From NCBI RefSeq assembly GCF_964273065.1, contig NZ_OZ186815.1, forward strand, positions 4,402,001 through 4,466,000: a DNA stretch of 64,000 nt, read 5' to 3'. The notes beneath the pieces were generated by a model. It had not been told where the DNA came from. It saw nothing but the letters and a program-made list of their open reading frames with translations, and ran no database searches. Position 1 is the first letter of the stretch; each line of letters begins with the position of its first letter. This DNA is from Nocardiopsis dassonvillei_B. Lineage in GTDB: Bacteria > Actinomycetota > Actinomycetes > Streptosporangiales > Streptosporangiaceae. Made by a program: the position numbers and the translations under genes. This document shows, piece by piece, positions 7,920-15,839 of the stretch.

Positions 7920-9074
7920 TCAGGATGCCCTGCCGGTCGCGGCCGACGGGGCGGGGCGGCTGACGGGGGGAACGGGGTGGCGGCCGGTGTCCAGGGCGTG
8001 GAGCTGCTCGGCGTAGGTGTCGCGGCCCTCGTGCAGCACCCCGGGGATGAGGTCGCCGAACGCGTTCACCTCGCACACCGCGAACGAGCGCCAGCCGGGG
8101 GAGGCCATCAGGTCCACCCCGGCGTGCAGGGTGTCGAAGCATCCGGCGGCGGCCTCCGCCACGGCCATCGCCTCGGCCCAGCGCTCCGGGCCGACATCGG
8201 CCTTCAGCGCCTCCAGGTCGCCGCGGGCGTTGCCCAGGTGCAGGTTGGTCATGGGGGTGGAGGAGGAGCGCACCACCACGTGGTGCGCCTTCCCGGCGGT
8301 CACCACCACCCGCAGGTCGATGGTCTTGCCGGCGAACCCGGCCTTGGGCACCCACCGCTCCACGTGCAGGCCGTCGGGGGCCAGGGCGTCCACCACGGCG
8401 GCGACGTCCTCCTCCCGGGTGTAGATGCACGGCTTGAGGCTGTTGAACAGGGCGGGGCGGCCCTCCCCGTCCCGGGTCAGGTGGGCGGAGGTCACGGCGC
8501 GGATCCGGCCCCCGGGTGCGGTGGCCAGGGCGATCACCCCGGAAGCCGAGGAGCCGTGTGAGGGCTTGACGAACACCCGGGGCCAGCGGTGCCGCTCCAT
8601 GGCGGCGCGCAGCTCCCGGTAGTCCCGGACGGGGGCGTCCGGCGCCGGCGGCACCGGTACCCCGGCGGACTCCAGGCGCGCGTGGCAGCGGCGCTTGTCG
8701 CACATGACGACCAGGTCCTCCACGTCCTGGAGCAGGTGCGCCCCGGGGGCCGCGGCGACGGCGTCGGCCAGCCGGGCCAGGGCGGCGCGGAAACCGGCGT
8801 GGTGGTCGCCGGTGCCCTCGGCCCGGTAGAGGTCGGGGTCGCTGTCCCATCCCCGCAGCAGGCGCTCGGTGGCGACGTCGCCTCCGGGGGAGTCCACCCG
8901 CACCAGGGCTCCGGCGGGGACCTCCACGGGGCCGGACGCCAGGTCGTACCAGGGCAGGACGACGGGCTCGGGCCACCCGGAGGCCGCGGCGGCGGCCCGG
9001 AACAGGTCCAGCCTGCGGTTGCCGGGGACGCCGACCACCACCAGGGGGCGCCCGCGGAGCCCCGTGCCGCTCAT
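7920..9074 (-). CDS. STM4014-family ATP-grasp protein
   Basis: A 384-residue protein with an ATP-grasp fold. CDKRRCHARLESAGVPVPP (about residues 130-150) resembles the central grasp entry. RVFVKPSHGSSASGV is the glycine-rich nucleotide loop. The C-terminal CEVNAFGDLIPG holds the Mg-binding E.N pair. ATP-grasp enzymes join a carboxylate to an amine, thiol or hydroxyl through an acyl phosphate, so this should be the ligase of the five-gene operon. The ATG at 9074 overlaps the STM4015 stop by 4 bases. The order LRR protein, ligase, hydrolase, radical SAM, radical SAM matches STM4015 to STM4011 exactly. Confidence 0.85.
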   Translation of the reverse strand: MSGTGLRGRPLVVVGVPGNRRLDLFRAAAAASGWPEPVVLPWYDLASGPVEVPAGALVRVDSPGGDVATERLLRGWDSDPDLYRAEGTGDHHAGFRAALARLADAVAAAPGAHLLQDVEDLVVMCDKRRCHARLESAGVPVPPAPDAPVRDYRELRAAMERHRWPRVFVKPSHGSSASGVIALATAPGGRIRAVTSAHLTRDGEGRPALFNSLKPCIYTREEDVAAVVDALAPDGLHVERWVPKAGFAGKTIDLRVVVTAGKAHHVVVRSSSTPMTNLHLGNARGDLEALKADVGPERWAEAMAVAEAAAGCFDTLHAGVDLMASPGWRSFAVCEVNAFGDLIPGVLHEGRDTYAEQLHALDTGRHPVPPVSRPAPSAATGRAS

Positions 9075-10120
9075 TCGGACACCGCCGTGTAGTAGTGGAG
9101 CTCGCCGTCCCACTCCTCGGGGGCCTGCGGGGCGGACAGGTTCAGGTCCACCCCGGGCAGGGCGGCCCGGAGGCCCGCCTGCACCTCCTCTGAGAGGAAG
9201 TGGTGGTGCAGGTCCAGCAGCTCCAGGTGGGAGAAGGCGTCGGCGTGCTCGATGAGGGCCCGCCCTCCCTCGTCGGTGAGGTCGCCCAGCCCCAGCCCGA
9301 GAGACCGCACCCGCGTCATGACCTCCGACCCGGCCAGCGGTGCGACCCAGGAGTCGACGCCGCGGGTGTTGAGCAGGCCCAGGTGCTCCAGCTTCGGGAA
9401 GGCCCCGCCGGACAGCAGCGGCGCCAGGTCCCCGGGCGTCGCGCCGCCGCCGTACTCCTCGTCTCCGAGCCACAGCTCCAGGCTGCGCAGGCCGGGCAGG
9501 TCCGAGGCGCACACGTCCCGCACGGCCTCGGGGCGCAGGCCCCCGCTCTCCACGGTCAGCTCGCGCAGCCACCGGTGCTCGGGCAGCCGCAGGCCCAGCC
9601 CCTCGGAGCCGCCGCGCACCACCAGGCGGCGCAGCTTCGGGAAGGCCGAGACCAGGGGGGCGAGGTCGCACAGCCGGATCCAGGAGATCTCGTTCTCCTC
9701 CTGGAGGATCTCGCCGAAGAACAGCGACCGGACCTCGGGCCACCGCGGGGCGCGCCGGCACAGCTCCCGGACGACCCGCTCGGCGTCCATGTCCTCCTCG
9801 TCCTCGACGAGGTTCCCGGCCACCAGGGCGCGGACCTTCTCGCCGGGGACGAGCCGCAGGAAGCGGTCCAGGTACTGGGTCAGGGTCTCGAAGGCCGTGG
9901 GGTACCGGGGGGCGACCGTGCGCAGCCGCCAGGCGTGGGAGCCGGGGTCGGCCAGCGCGCGGAACAGCGGCTCGTAGGAGGGCGGCAGCGAGTCGTGGAG
10001 CTCGCCCCGGTTGCGGGCCCAGTGCATGGCGGTGTCGAAGTCGTCGCGGATGCCCTCCCAGGAGGTGAACTCCGCGACGGGCAGGCCGCCGAACTCGGCG
10101 ATGGGCTGGCTGTTGGGCAT
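9071..10120 (-). CDS. STM4015-family leucine-rich-repeat-like protein, copy 1 (operon leader)
   Basis: A 349-residue protein that heads the STM4011-4015 operon. The N-terminus has the family signature AEFGGLPVAEF; the middle and C-terminus show irregular leucine-rich repeats (LRRLVVRGG, LRSLELWLGDEEYGG, LEHLGLLNT, VRSLGLGLGDLTDEGGRALIEHA, LELLDLHHHFLSEEV). There is no signal peptide. LRR surfaces bind proteins or peptides, so a recognition, scaffold or substrate role in the operon is inferred. Seven intact paralogues and one remnant lie in the next 13 kb. The ATG follows GAGGA, and the shared upstream element is at 10197-10214. Confidence 0.86.
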   Translation of the reverse strand: MPNSQPIAEFGGLPVAEFTSWEGIRDDFDTAMHWARNRGELHDSLPPSYEPLFRALADPGSHAWRLRTVAPRYPTAFETLTQYLDRFLRLVPGEKVRALVAGNLVEDEEDMDAERVVRELCRRAPRWPEVRSLFFGEILQEENEISWIRLCDLAPLVSAFPKLRRLVVRGGSEGLGLRLPEHRWLRELTVESGGLRPEAVRDVCASDLPGLRSLELWLGDEEYGGGATPGDLAPLLSGGAFPKLEHLGLLNTRGVDSWVAPLAGSEVMTRVRSLGLGLGDLTDEGGRALIEHADAFSHLELLDLHHHFLSEEVQAGLRAALPGVDLNLSAPQAPEEWDGELHYYTAVSE

Positions 10121-10196
10121 GGGGTCCTCAGGGGCGGGGCGACAGGGGCGGGGCCGGCCGGGCTCCGCCGCCTGGGGTTTCGAGAGGTTCCAGGTT

Positions 10197-10214
10197 TAGC
10201 AGCCCCCGGCGACG
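10197..10214 (-). promoter_or_regulatory. Shared upstream element, STM4011-4015 operon (CGTC-N8-CTGCTA)
   Basis: Read on the minus strand this is CGTC, eight variable bases, then CTGCTA, ending 77 bases before the copy 1 start codon. The flanks also resemble those of the copy 2 site (GGAA before, TGGAACC after). The same 18-base layout stands upstream of all four STM4015 transcription units in the window. It does not fit a standard housekeeping -35/-10 pair, so it is either part of an alternative-sigma promoter or an operator. Confidence 0.72.
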
Positions 10215-10274
10215 TTCCACCGGCCGGTGCCCCCTTGGGCACGGGCGCCGGACCGGGGCCGACGGCGGGCGGGA

Positions 10275-10775
10275 TCAGCGGCCGCGGCGGTGGGCAGGGC
10301 GCGCCCCGGCCTGGTGGCGGATCGTCCCCACGGCCAAGCCGATCGAGATCGCCGGCCCCACGGCGGTGAACCCGGCCCCCTTCACCACGGCCCACCGCCA
10401 CGAGTAGTCGGCGGTGTAAGCGATCGGCTTCTCGGCCCCGGTGTCCAGGCGCACACCGCCGATGGGGTCCGGCAGGGGGTCGTGGGAACGGACGCGCACC
10501 GCGTCCCGCAGGGTCACGTCCTGGAGCGCGACCGCGCCGTCGTCGCCGGTGAACGTCCCCTGCAGGGAGCAGCCGCCCCTGCCGCACGTCCTGTCCGTGG
10601 GGGTGAACGTGCCCGTCGGCCCGGTGGCCAGGGTGTCGCGGCCGGAGAGGGCCTCGGAGACGAGGAACAGGCCGAGGCCGACGGTGAACAGCGGGAGGAG
10701 GGCGATCATCGTCCAGACGAAGATCCGGCCGACGCAGCTCATGGGTTTCCGGGGGGCGGGGGTTCTGGGGTCCAT
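10275..10775 (-). CDS. Hypothetical membrane protein
   Basis: A 166-residue protein that I do not recognise. It has one transmembrane helix near the N-terminus (about 18-40), an extracytoplasmic-looking middle with a short Cys pair (TCGRGGCSLQGTF), a second hydrophobic segment (about 133-150) and an Arg-rich tail. The pattern resembles actinobacterial two-helix proteins that carry a DUF3592-like exposed loop, but that is only a resemblance. It sits alone between STM4015 copy 1 and copy 2 on the same strand. Its relation to them is not evident. Confidence 0.6.
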   Translation of the reverse strand: MDPRTPAPRKPMSCVGRIFVWTMIALLPLFTVGLGLFLVSEALSGRDTLATGPTGTFTPTDRTCGRGGCSLQGTFTGDDGAVALQDVTLRDAVRVRSHDPLPDPIGGVRLDTGAEKPIAYTADYSWRWAVVKGAGFTAVGPAISIGLAVGTIRHQAGARPAHRRGR

Positions 10776-10957
10776 GCCGGTGAGACTGCACGGACGGCCC
10801 GGGGGGTTCGCCGGCGCTCATCGGCTTCGGTGAAGCGGGAGCAGGGCCCCGCCCCCTCCGGCCGGGGCGGGTACCCGGACCCGCGCGGGACCTCCCCGGA
10901 GGCGGACTCCGCGGCGGGCGGCCGGACCCGGCGGTGCGGACACCGGCGGGCCCGGGG

Positions 10958-12028
10958 TCACTCGGAGACGGCGCAGTAGTAGAAGTACTCGCCCTCCTCC
11001 TCGTCGTCCTCCTCGAACTCCGGTTCCCGGGGGGCGGACAGGTCGACGTCCACGCCGGGCAGGGCCGCGGCGAGCCGGGCGCCCGTCTCCTCGGAGATGA
11101 AGTTCTCGTGCAGGTCCAGGCGCTCCAGGTGGGCGAAGGAGGCGGCGCGGTCGATGATCTTCTGTGCGCCCGTCTCGGTGAGGGTGCCCAGGGAGAGGTC
11201 GAGTTCGCGCACCCGGGCGGTGACGGGGGCGTCGGCCAGTGCGGGGATCCAGTCGTCCAGGCCCTCGGTGTTGCGCACGCCCAGGCGCTCCAGGCGGGGG
11301 AGGGCCTCTCCGGACAGCACGGGGGCCAGGTCGCCGGGGGTGGCGCCGCCGCCGTACTCGGGGGAGCCGAGCCACAGCTCCAGGTTCCGCAGGGCGGGCA
11401 GGTCCAGGCCGACGACCTGCTCCAGGAAGTCCGGGTCCAGGCCCCCGCTCTGCACGACGAGCTCCTCCAGGTGCTCGTGCCGCCCGAACCCGATACCGCA
11501 GCCGTCGGTCCCGCCGCGCACCGTCAGGTGCCGCAGCCGGGGCAGCGCGCCGACCAGGCCGGCGACGTCGTACTCCTCGATCCAGGAGATGTCCCGCTCC
11601 TCCTGGACGATCTCGCCGACGAACAGGGAGTGCAGCCCGGCCAGCCGGCCGGCGTGCTCCCGGAGGAAGCGCAGGACCCCGTCCATCAGGGTGTCGTGGT
11701 CCCGGCCGGGGAGGTTGCCGAGGATGAGGGCGCCGACCTCCTCGACGGCGACCTCGGCGAAGAAGCGCTCCAGGTAGCCGGTGACGGTCTCCAGGGCCGG
11801 CAGGCGGACCCGGCCGGTCTCCCCGTCCTCGCCGGTGCGCCACACCAGGGGGGAGAAGTCGGTGCGCAGCCGCCAGGCCGCCGACCCGGCGGCGGGCAGC
11901 GCGGGCGCGGCGGACGGCGGCGCCCAGTCGTCCCGGACGGGGTACTCGGACGCGCGCATGACCTCCCATGAGGGGAAGTCGACGACGGGCAAGCCGCCGA
12001 ACTCGGTGATGTGGTCACGGATGGGCAT
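10958..12028 (-). CDS. STM4015-family leucine-rich-repeat-like protein, copy 2
   Basis: A 356-residue paralogue. The signature TEFGGLPVVDFPSWEVM is at residues 7-23, followed by the family's EISWIEEYDVAGLV-type segment (here DISWI) and leucine repeats ending in LERLDLHENFISEETGARL. The C-terminus has an acidic run (EFEEDDEEEGEYFYY) not present in copy 1. The gene is alone in its unit with its own copy of the shared element at 12106-12123. The ATG is preceded by GAGGA. It is closest in layout to copy 1 (both have SWE after the signature, the phrase YGGGATPGDLAP, and similar upstream flanks), which suggests a duplication of that gene and its promoter. Confidence 0.85.
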   Translation of the reverse strand: MPIRDHITEFGGLPVVDFPSWEVMRASEYPVRDDWAPPSAAPALPAAGSAAWRLRTDFSPLVWRTGEDGETGRVRLPALETVTGYLERFFAEVAVEEVGALILGNLPGRDHDTLMDGVLRFLREHAGRLAGLHSLFVGEIVQEERDISWIEEYDVAGLVGALPRLRHLTVRGGTDGCGIGFGRHEHLEELVVQSGGLDPDFLEQVVGLDLPALRNLELWLGSPEYGGGATPGDLAPVLSGEALPRLERLGVRNTEGLDDWIPALADAPVTARVRELDLSLGTLTETGAQKIIDRAASFAHLERLDLHENFISEETGARLAAALPGVDVDLSAPREPEFEEDDEEEGEYFYYCAVSE

Positions 12029-12105
12029 GGGGTCCTCGGAGGCGGGGCGGTGGAGGGGCGGGGCCGGGCGGGCTCGGCCGCCCGGGGTTTCGGGGGTTCC
12101 AGCTG

Positions 12106-12123
12106 TAGCAGGAGCCTGGGACG
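12106..12123 (-). promoter_or_regulatory. Shared upstream element, STM4015 copy 2
   Basis: Minus-strand CGTC-N8-CTGCTA, 78 bases before the start codon of copy 2, with the same GGAA-left and TGGAACC-right flanks as the copy 1 site. Confidence 0.72.
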
Positions 12124-12143
12124 TTCCCGGGCGGGGCCGCGCG

Positions 12144-12986
12144 CTACTGCGAGTACCAGGGCGGCTCGCGGTCCAGGTGCGCGGGGGGTTCGGTCTCGGA
12201 GGCGTCCCAGGTGAGCTCGATGCCGCGGCGGAGCCGGTGCAGCCCGTGGTCGGGGAAGCGGCGCTCCTGCCAGTAGCCGTCGACGTAGGGCACCGACACC
12301 CAGCCCGCCCGCCAGTAGTCGGTGGGCCTTCCGCCGACCGCGACCTGCCTGCTCGGCGGGACCTCTCCGGCTTCGAGCCGGGCACGGCACGCGTCGCACA
12401 CCGGGACGGTGCGGTCGGCCCCGCCCTCCGGGTTGAAGCGGACCTTGGAGGTGAGCGGCCCGTGCGCCGGGTCGAAGAAGCAGGGGGCGCCGCGGTGCGG
12501 GCGCGGTTCCCCCCGGCCGAGCGCGTCCAGGACCGCCAGGAGATGCCGGGCCTCGGCGATGTGGCCGGTCGCCCGGGTGATGCCGGCGGCGGTGCGGATC
12601 GGCTCCGCCTCGTCGAAAAGCGAACGCTCGGCGGCCCGCAGGTGCTCCGTCAGGGAGGTGCGGGCGGCATCGTACTCCTCTGGGGGCGCATCGGCCGCGG
12701 GCAGCCGGGCCGCCTGCTCGGCCACCTGTGACCACTCGGCCCTCAGCACGGGGAGGTAGGCCGCGACGACCTCCGCGTCCCGGGGCCCCTCCCGCAGGCG
12801 GAGGAACACGAAGCCCACGGCCGCTCCTGCGACCGCGACCACCACGGTTCCGGCCGCGACCAGGGCGGCCCCCACCCCCGGCCCGAGCCACGACACGAGC
12901 AGGAAGGAGATGACCGCCGGTACCACCGCCGCTGCTGAGGCGGTCTGTACGACCACCGCCAGGTTCAGCCTCCGCCGTCTGCCCAT
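12144..12986 (-). CDS. Hypothetical membrane protein with a Cys/His cluster
   Basis: A 280-residue protein. Two hydrophobic segments near the N-terminus (about 14-36 and 40-62) precede a helical stretch. The C-terminal part contains CFFDPAHGPLTSKV followed by VPVCDACRARLE, a Cys-His-Cys-Cys arrangement that could hold a metal. Similar CF.P.HGP...C..C proteins are common but uncharacterised in actinobacteria, and I have no functional name. It is cytoplasmic beyond the membrane anchor. Its stop lies about 20 bases from the copy 2 element, and its own promoter is in the gap to the right. Confidence 0.65.
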   Translation of the reverse strand: MGRRRRLNLAVVVQTASAAAVVPAVISFLLVSWLGPGVGAALVAAGTVVVAVAGAAVGFVFLRLREGPRDAEVVAAYLPVLRAEWSQVAEQAARLPAADAPPEEYDAARTSLTEHLRAAERSLFDEAEPIRTAAGITRATGHIAEARHLLAVLDALGRGEPRPHRGAPCFFDPAHGPLTSKVRFNPEGGADRTVPVCDACRARLEAGEVPPSRQVAVGGRPTDYWRAGWVSVPYVDGYWQERRFPDHGLHRLRRGIELTWDASETEPPAHLDREPPWYSQ

Positions 12987-13342
12987 GACCGCACCCTACG
13001 GCCCGCCCGGTGCGCCGGGTCCGCCGACCTCATGCCCACCGCCCGCGCCCGGTCGGCCGAAGAGGTCCGGGACCCTTCGGGCGACGCGGCGCACGGTGCC
13101 CGGAGAGCTGTGCGGAGCGGCGGCCCCGGTGGGGCCGAGCCGGAGGAACCATCCCGGCGCGACCGGCCGGCGGAACCCGTGCACCCGCGCGGCCTTGACC
13201 GGAACCGGGGAGAAGCGGACCTTGGGAGAGTCGGCGGGCCCCGGCCACGGCGCTTCCGTGAAGGCCGGTGCGGCGGGTGCTGAACGGGTCGGTCGTGTGT
13301 TCGCGGTGCACGGGCCGCCCACGGACGGCGGGGGCCGGGACC
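12987..13342. other. Gene-free stretch
   Basis: About 356 bases between two leftward genes. Several short open frames exist on both strands but none has a credible ribosome site or recognisable product. It should carry the promoter of the membrane protein at 12144-12986. Nothing further is seen. Confidence 0.4.
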
Positions 13343-13885
13343 TCAGTACCAGGCGTGGCGGATCTTCAGCCGCCCGAACCCCACCGCCCCGGAGATCCGC
13401 ACCGTCGGACCGCCGGGCCGCGGCCTCCGCGGGGGCCGGTGGTCCGTGTCCTTCCACCCCGTGTTCAGGTCGTCGAACTCGACGACCGCGTCACGGGGCA
13501 CCGTGATCCGGGCGTTGCCGGTGCCGAGCTGCAGCTCGATGTCGACCACGGGGTGCTCGATCACCGCCCGGGACAGGTCCAGGTGCACCCTCCCGAAGGC
13601 GGACTCGACCCTGAGCACCCGCGGCACCCGCCACGCCCCGCGCCGGGTGATCCGGCCTCCGGCCGCGGAGATCACCGCCGTCCTGCCCGCCTTCTCCGCC
13701 GGGAGCGAGGCCAGGACCGGCGCCATCTCACCGTGCGTCCGGGCGGCGAGCACCCGGTCGAGGCGCTCGTCCATCTCCTCGTGCGAGATGTGCCCTTGGG
13801 CGTACGCCTCCCGCACGCGCCGCACGACCGCGTCGCGGTCGTCCTCGCCGAGCGGCGGCGCCGGGTCCTCCGTCGGAGAAGTCAC
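13343..13885 (-). CDS. DUF1707 (SHOCT-like) domain protein
   Basis: A 180-residue soluble protein. Residues about 15-65 hold the DUF1707 pattern (DRDAVVRRVREAYAQGHISHEEMDERLDRVLAARTHGEM), which resembles the SHOCT oligomerisation helix. The C-terminal about 90 residues form a beta-rich LiaF/DUF2154-like region (VESAFGRVHLDLSRAVIEHP, LGTGNARITVPRDAVVE). Such proteins are widespread in actinobacteria and are suspected envelope-stress sensors or modulators; none is well characterised. The start is GTG at 13885 with a weak ribosome site. Confidence 0.8.
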   Translation of the reverse strand: MTSPTEDPAPPLGEDDRDAVVRRVREAYAQGHISHEEMDERLDRVLAARTHGEMAPVLASLPAEKAGRTAVISAAGGRITRRGAWRVPRVLRVESAFGRVHLDLSRAVIEHPVVDIELQLGTGNARITVPRDAVVEFDDLNTGWKDTDHRPPRRPRPGGPTVRISGAVGFGRLKIRHAWY

Positions 13886-13971
13886 GGTTTCACCCTAGTG
13901 CCGCGTGACGGCCGAGGACAGGCCGCGGCCGGTGTCGGTCCGGACGCCCGCCGGGGGCCGCAGGCCCGGCC

Positions 13972-14532
13972 TCACAGGCCGACCGCCCCGTCGATGCGCT
14001 CCCGGAGCAGGTCGGCGTGGCCGTTGTGGCGGGCGTACTCCTCGACCATGTGGACGAGCACCCAGCGCAGCGACACCGTTCCCCGCCAGGAGTCGACTCC
14101 CTCCACGTCCAGGTCGGGTGCCCTGGCGGTGAACCGCTCGGCGAAGGCCACCTCGGAACGCCAGGCCTCCCAGGCCGCCGCGACGATCCCCGGGTCGTGG
14201 GCGGAGGCGGGGCCGACGTCGAAGTCCCCGTCGGGTTCGGCCGCCGAGGAGAACAGGGCGGGCGCGTCCTCCCCGGCCAGGACCCGCCGGAACCAGCGGC
14301 GCTCCACGTCCGCGAGGTGCCGGACCAGGCCCAGCAGCGAGAGGGTGGACGGTTCGACGGACCGCCGGGACAGCTCCGGCCCCAGGCCGGAGCACTTCAG
14401 CTCCAGCGTGGAGCGCTGGGCGGCCAGGATGTCGGTGAGGATCAGCCGTTCGCCGCCGGTGGTCGGTCCGGTGAAGCGGCGGTCGCCGTTCGCGCCCCCG
14501 AACAGCCCGGCTCTTCTGGTGGGTCCGCCCAT
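13972..14532 (-). CDS. DinB-family protein (DUF664)
   Basis: A 186-residue four-helix-bundle DinB/DUF664 protein. RHLADVERRWFRRVLAGE and LVHMVEEYARHNGHADLLRERIDG place the histidines that bind a divalent metal in this superfamily (first in helix two, pair in the last helix). Members include mycothiol- and bacillithiol-dependent transferases; DUF664 proteins are often next to stress genes. The ATG at 14532 follows GGAGG. It is divergent from the SRPBCC/ArsR operon, with 400 bases between. Confidence 0.85.
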   Translation of the reverse strand: MGGPTRRAGLFGGANGDRRFTGPTTGGERLILTDILAAQRSTLELKCSGLGPELSRRSVEPSTLSLLGLVRHLADVERRWFRRVLAGEDAPALFSSAAEPDGDFDVGPASAHDPGIVAAAWEAWRSEVAFAERFTARAPDLDVEGVDSWRGTVSLRWVLVHMVEEYARHNGHADLLRERIDGAVGL

Positions 14533-14868
14533 GTCCGCCCTCCGGGTCGCGTCGGTCCGCGCGGTGCTCCCGGGGATACTCGCATGCCCGCGCCGACGGC
14601 GGTTCCCGGGGGCTCCCGGTACACGCCGCCCCGCTCCGGGGGCGCTGTCCGGCGGTGGAGCCCGCCGTCCCGCGCGCCCGGAGGGCCCGTCGGCCCACCG
14701 GACCAGGCCACCGGGCCCGCCCGTCCGGTGCGCGGTGCCTTCCCGTCCGGTCTCCGGGAGGCGGGAGCCCCCGCTCTGCGGCCGCCCCGGCCCCGATCGG
14801 CGGCACCGCTCCCGTGGGACCCGGCCGGTGCCGGGCGCTCCGGCGGTACGCGGCACTCCACCGAAATC
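14533..14868. other. Gene-free stretch left of the SRPBCC/ArsR promoter
   Basis: Very high G+C sequence without a plausible gene. It should contain the leftward promoter of the DinB gene, which I cannot place. The rightward control region starts at 14869 and is listed separately. Confidence 0.4.
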
Positions 14869-14932
14869 GCGCAACAAGAGGTTGCGCTTTCTCGGCAGTG
14901 GTGGCAGAGTGATGTGCAACATAAGGTTGCGC
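14869..14932 (+). promoter_or_regulatory. Twin inverted-repeat operators of the SRPBCC/ArsR operon
   Basis: Two dyads have the same design. GCGCAAC-N5-GTTGCGC (14869-14887) is perfect. GTGCAAC-N5-GTTGCGC (14914-14932) has one mismatch. Their centres are 45 bases apart, and the second ends 14 bases before the SRPBCC start codon. Paired identical dyads that cover a promoter in front of an operon ending with an ArsR gene are best read as autoregulatory ArsR sites. Confidence 0.75.
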
Positions 14933-14946
14933 ATTGGAGGTCCGTC

Positions 14947-15396
14947 ATGGAGTTCGGAAAGCTGGAGCGCGAGATCCGCATCGACGCGTCACCGGAGATC
15001 GTGTTCGACGTCGTGAGCCGCCCCGAGCACATCAAGGTCTGGTGGTCCGACGACGCATCGTTCGAGCCCGCGCCGGGCGCGGTCGGCGAACTGGTGTGGG
15101 GCGACCGCGCCGACGTCGCCCCGATCGCCGTGGTCGAGGTGGACCCGCCCCGCAGGTTCGCGTTCCGCTGGGTCGCCCCCGAGGGACAGGTGCCCGGTGC
15201 GGGCAACTCCCTCCTGGTCACCTTCGAGCTGGAGCCCTCCGGTGACGGCACGCTCCTGCGCCTGACCGAGAGCGGCTGGCGGGAGAGGGGCTGGGAGGCC
15301 GCGGTGCTGGAGGAGGCCTTCCACGAGCACGAGCAGGGCTGGGACCTGTTCCTGCCGCGGCTCCGGGAGTACGCCCCCTCCGTGGTGGCGCGGTGA
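14947..15396 (+). CDS. SRPBCC (AHSA1-like) domain protein
   Basis: A 149-residue single-domain START/Bet v1-fold protein of the AHSA1 group: EREIRIDASPEIVFDVVSRPEHIKVWW at the start, then ....W...DPPRRFAFRWV and a C-terminal helix EEAFHEHEQGWDLFLPRL. These cup-shaped proteins bind hydrophobic ligands; the pairing with an ArsR repressor is a common actinobacterial module without an assigned ligand. The ATG at 14947 has GGAGG 5 bases upstream. Its TGA overlaps the ArsR start by one base, so the two genes are coupled. Controlled by the twin inverted repeats just upstream. Confidence 0.88.
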   Translation: MEFGKLEREIRIDASPEIVFDVVSRPEHIKVWWSDDASFEPAPGAVGELVWGDRADVAPIAVVEVDPPRRFAFRWVAPEGQVPGAGNSLLVTFELEPSGDGTLLRLTESGWRERGWEAAVLEEAFHEHEQGWDLFLPRLREYAPSVVAR

Positions 15397-15731
15397 TGTC
15401 CGACATCGACGACGAGCTGTGGTCGGCGATCGGCGACCCGGTCCGGCGCCGCCTGCTCGACCTGCTGCTCGCGGAAGGCGTCGGCACACCGACCGGCCTG
15501 AGCGACCGCCTCCCGATCTCGCGCCAGGCGGTCACCAAGCACCTGGGCGTCCTCGACCGCGTCGGCCTCGTGCACGCGACCCCGATGGGCCGCGAGCGGC
15601 GCTACGAGGTCGACGAGGCGCAGCTGTCGCGCGCGATCCGGCAGCTGAACGAGGTCGGCCGGAACTGGGATTCGCGCCTGGACCGCATCAAGCGCCTCGC
15701 GGAAGAGATTCAAAAACAGCGCCGGGACTGA
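15396..15731 (+). CDS. ArsR-family transcriptional repressor
   Basis: A 111-residue winged-helix regulator. IGDPVRRRLLDLLL starts the DNA-binding domain, LPISRQAVTKHLGVLDRVGLV is the recognition helix region, and GRERRYEVD is the wing. No metal-binding cysteine motif (ELCVCDL type) is present, so it is not an arsenic or metal sensor; this SRPBCC-linked subgroup responds to unknown ligands. A GTG three bases earlier is also possible. It is the second gene of the operon and probably represses it through the two dyads at 14869-14932. Confidence 0.9.
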   Translation: MSDIDDELWSAIGDPVRRRLLDLLLAEGVGTPTGLSDRLPISRQAVTKHLGVLDRVGLVHATPMGRERRYEVDEAQLSRAIRQLNEVGRNWDSRLDRIKRLAEEIQKQRRD

Positions 15732-15839
15732 CCGGCGGACTCCCGGGAGGGGTCCCTGCGGGTTCCCCGGCCGATGCCGGAGCCCCGTCGGTGCCGCGCT
15801 GGAAGCAAGCCGTACCGGAACAGAAGGAGTGTGCTGGGA

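Noticed and set aside
10197..10214. Reading CGTC of the shared STM4015 element as the -10 of an ECF-sigma promoter (GGAAC/CGTC type)
   Set aside because: No common -35-like sequence is found 16-18 bases upstream in the four sites. CTGCTA would also be left unexplained.
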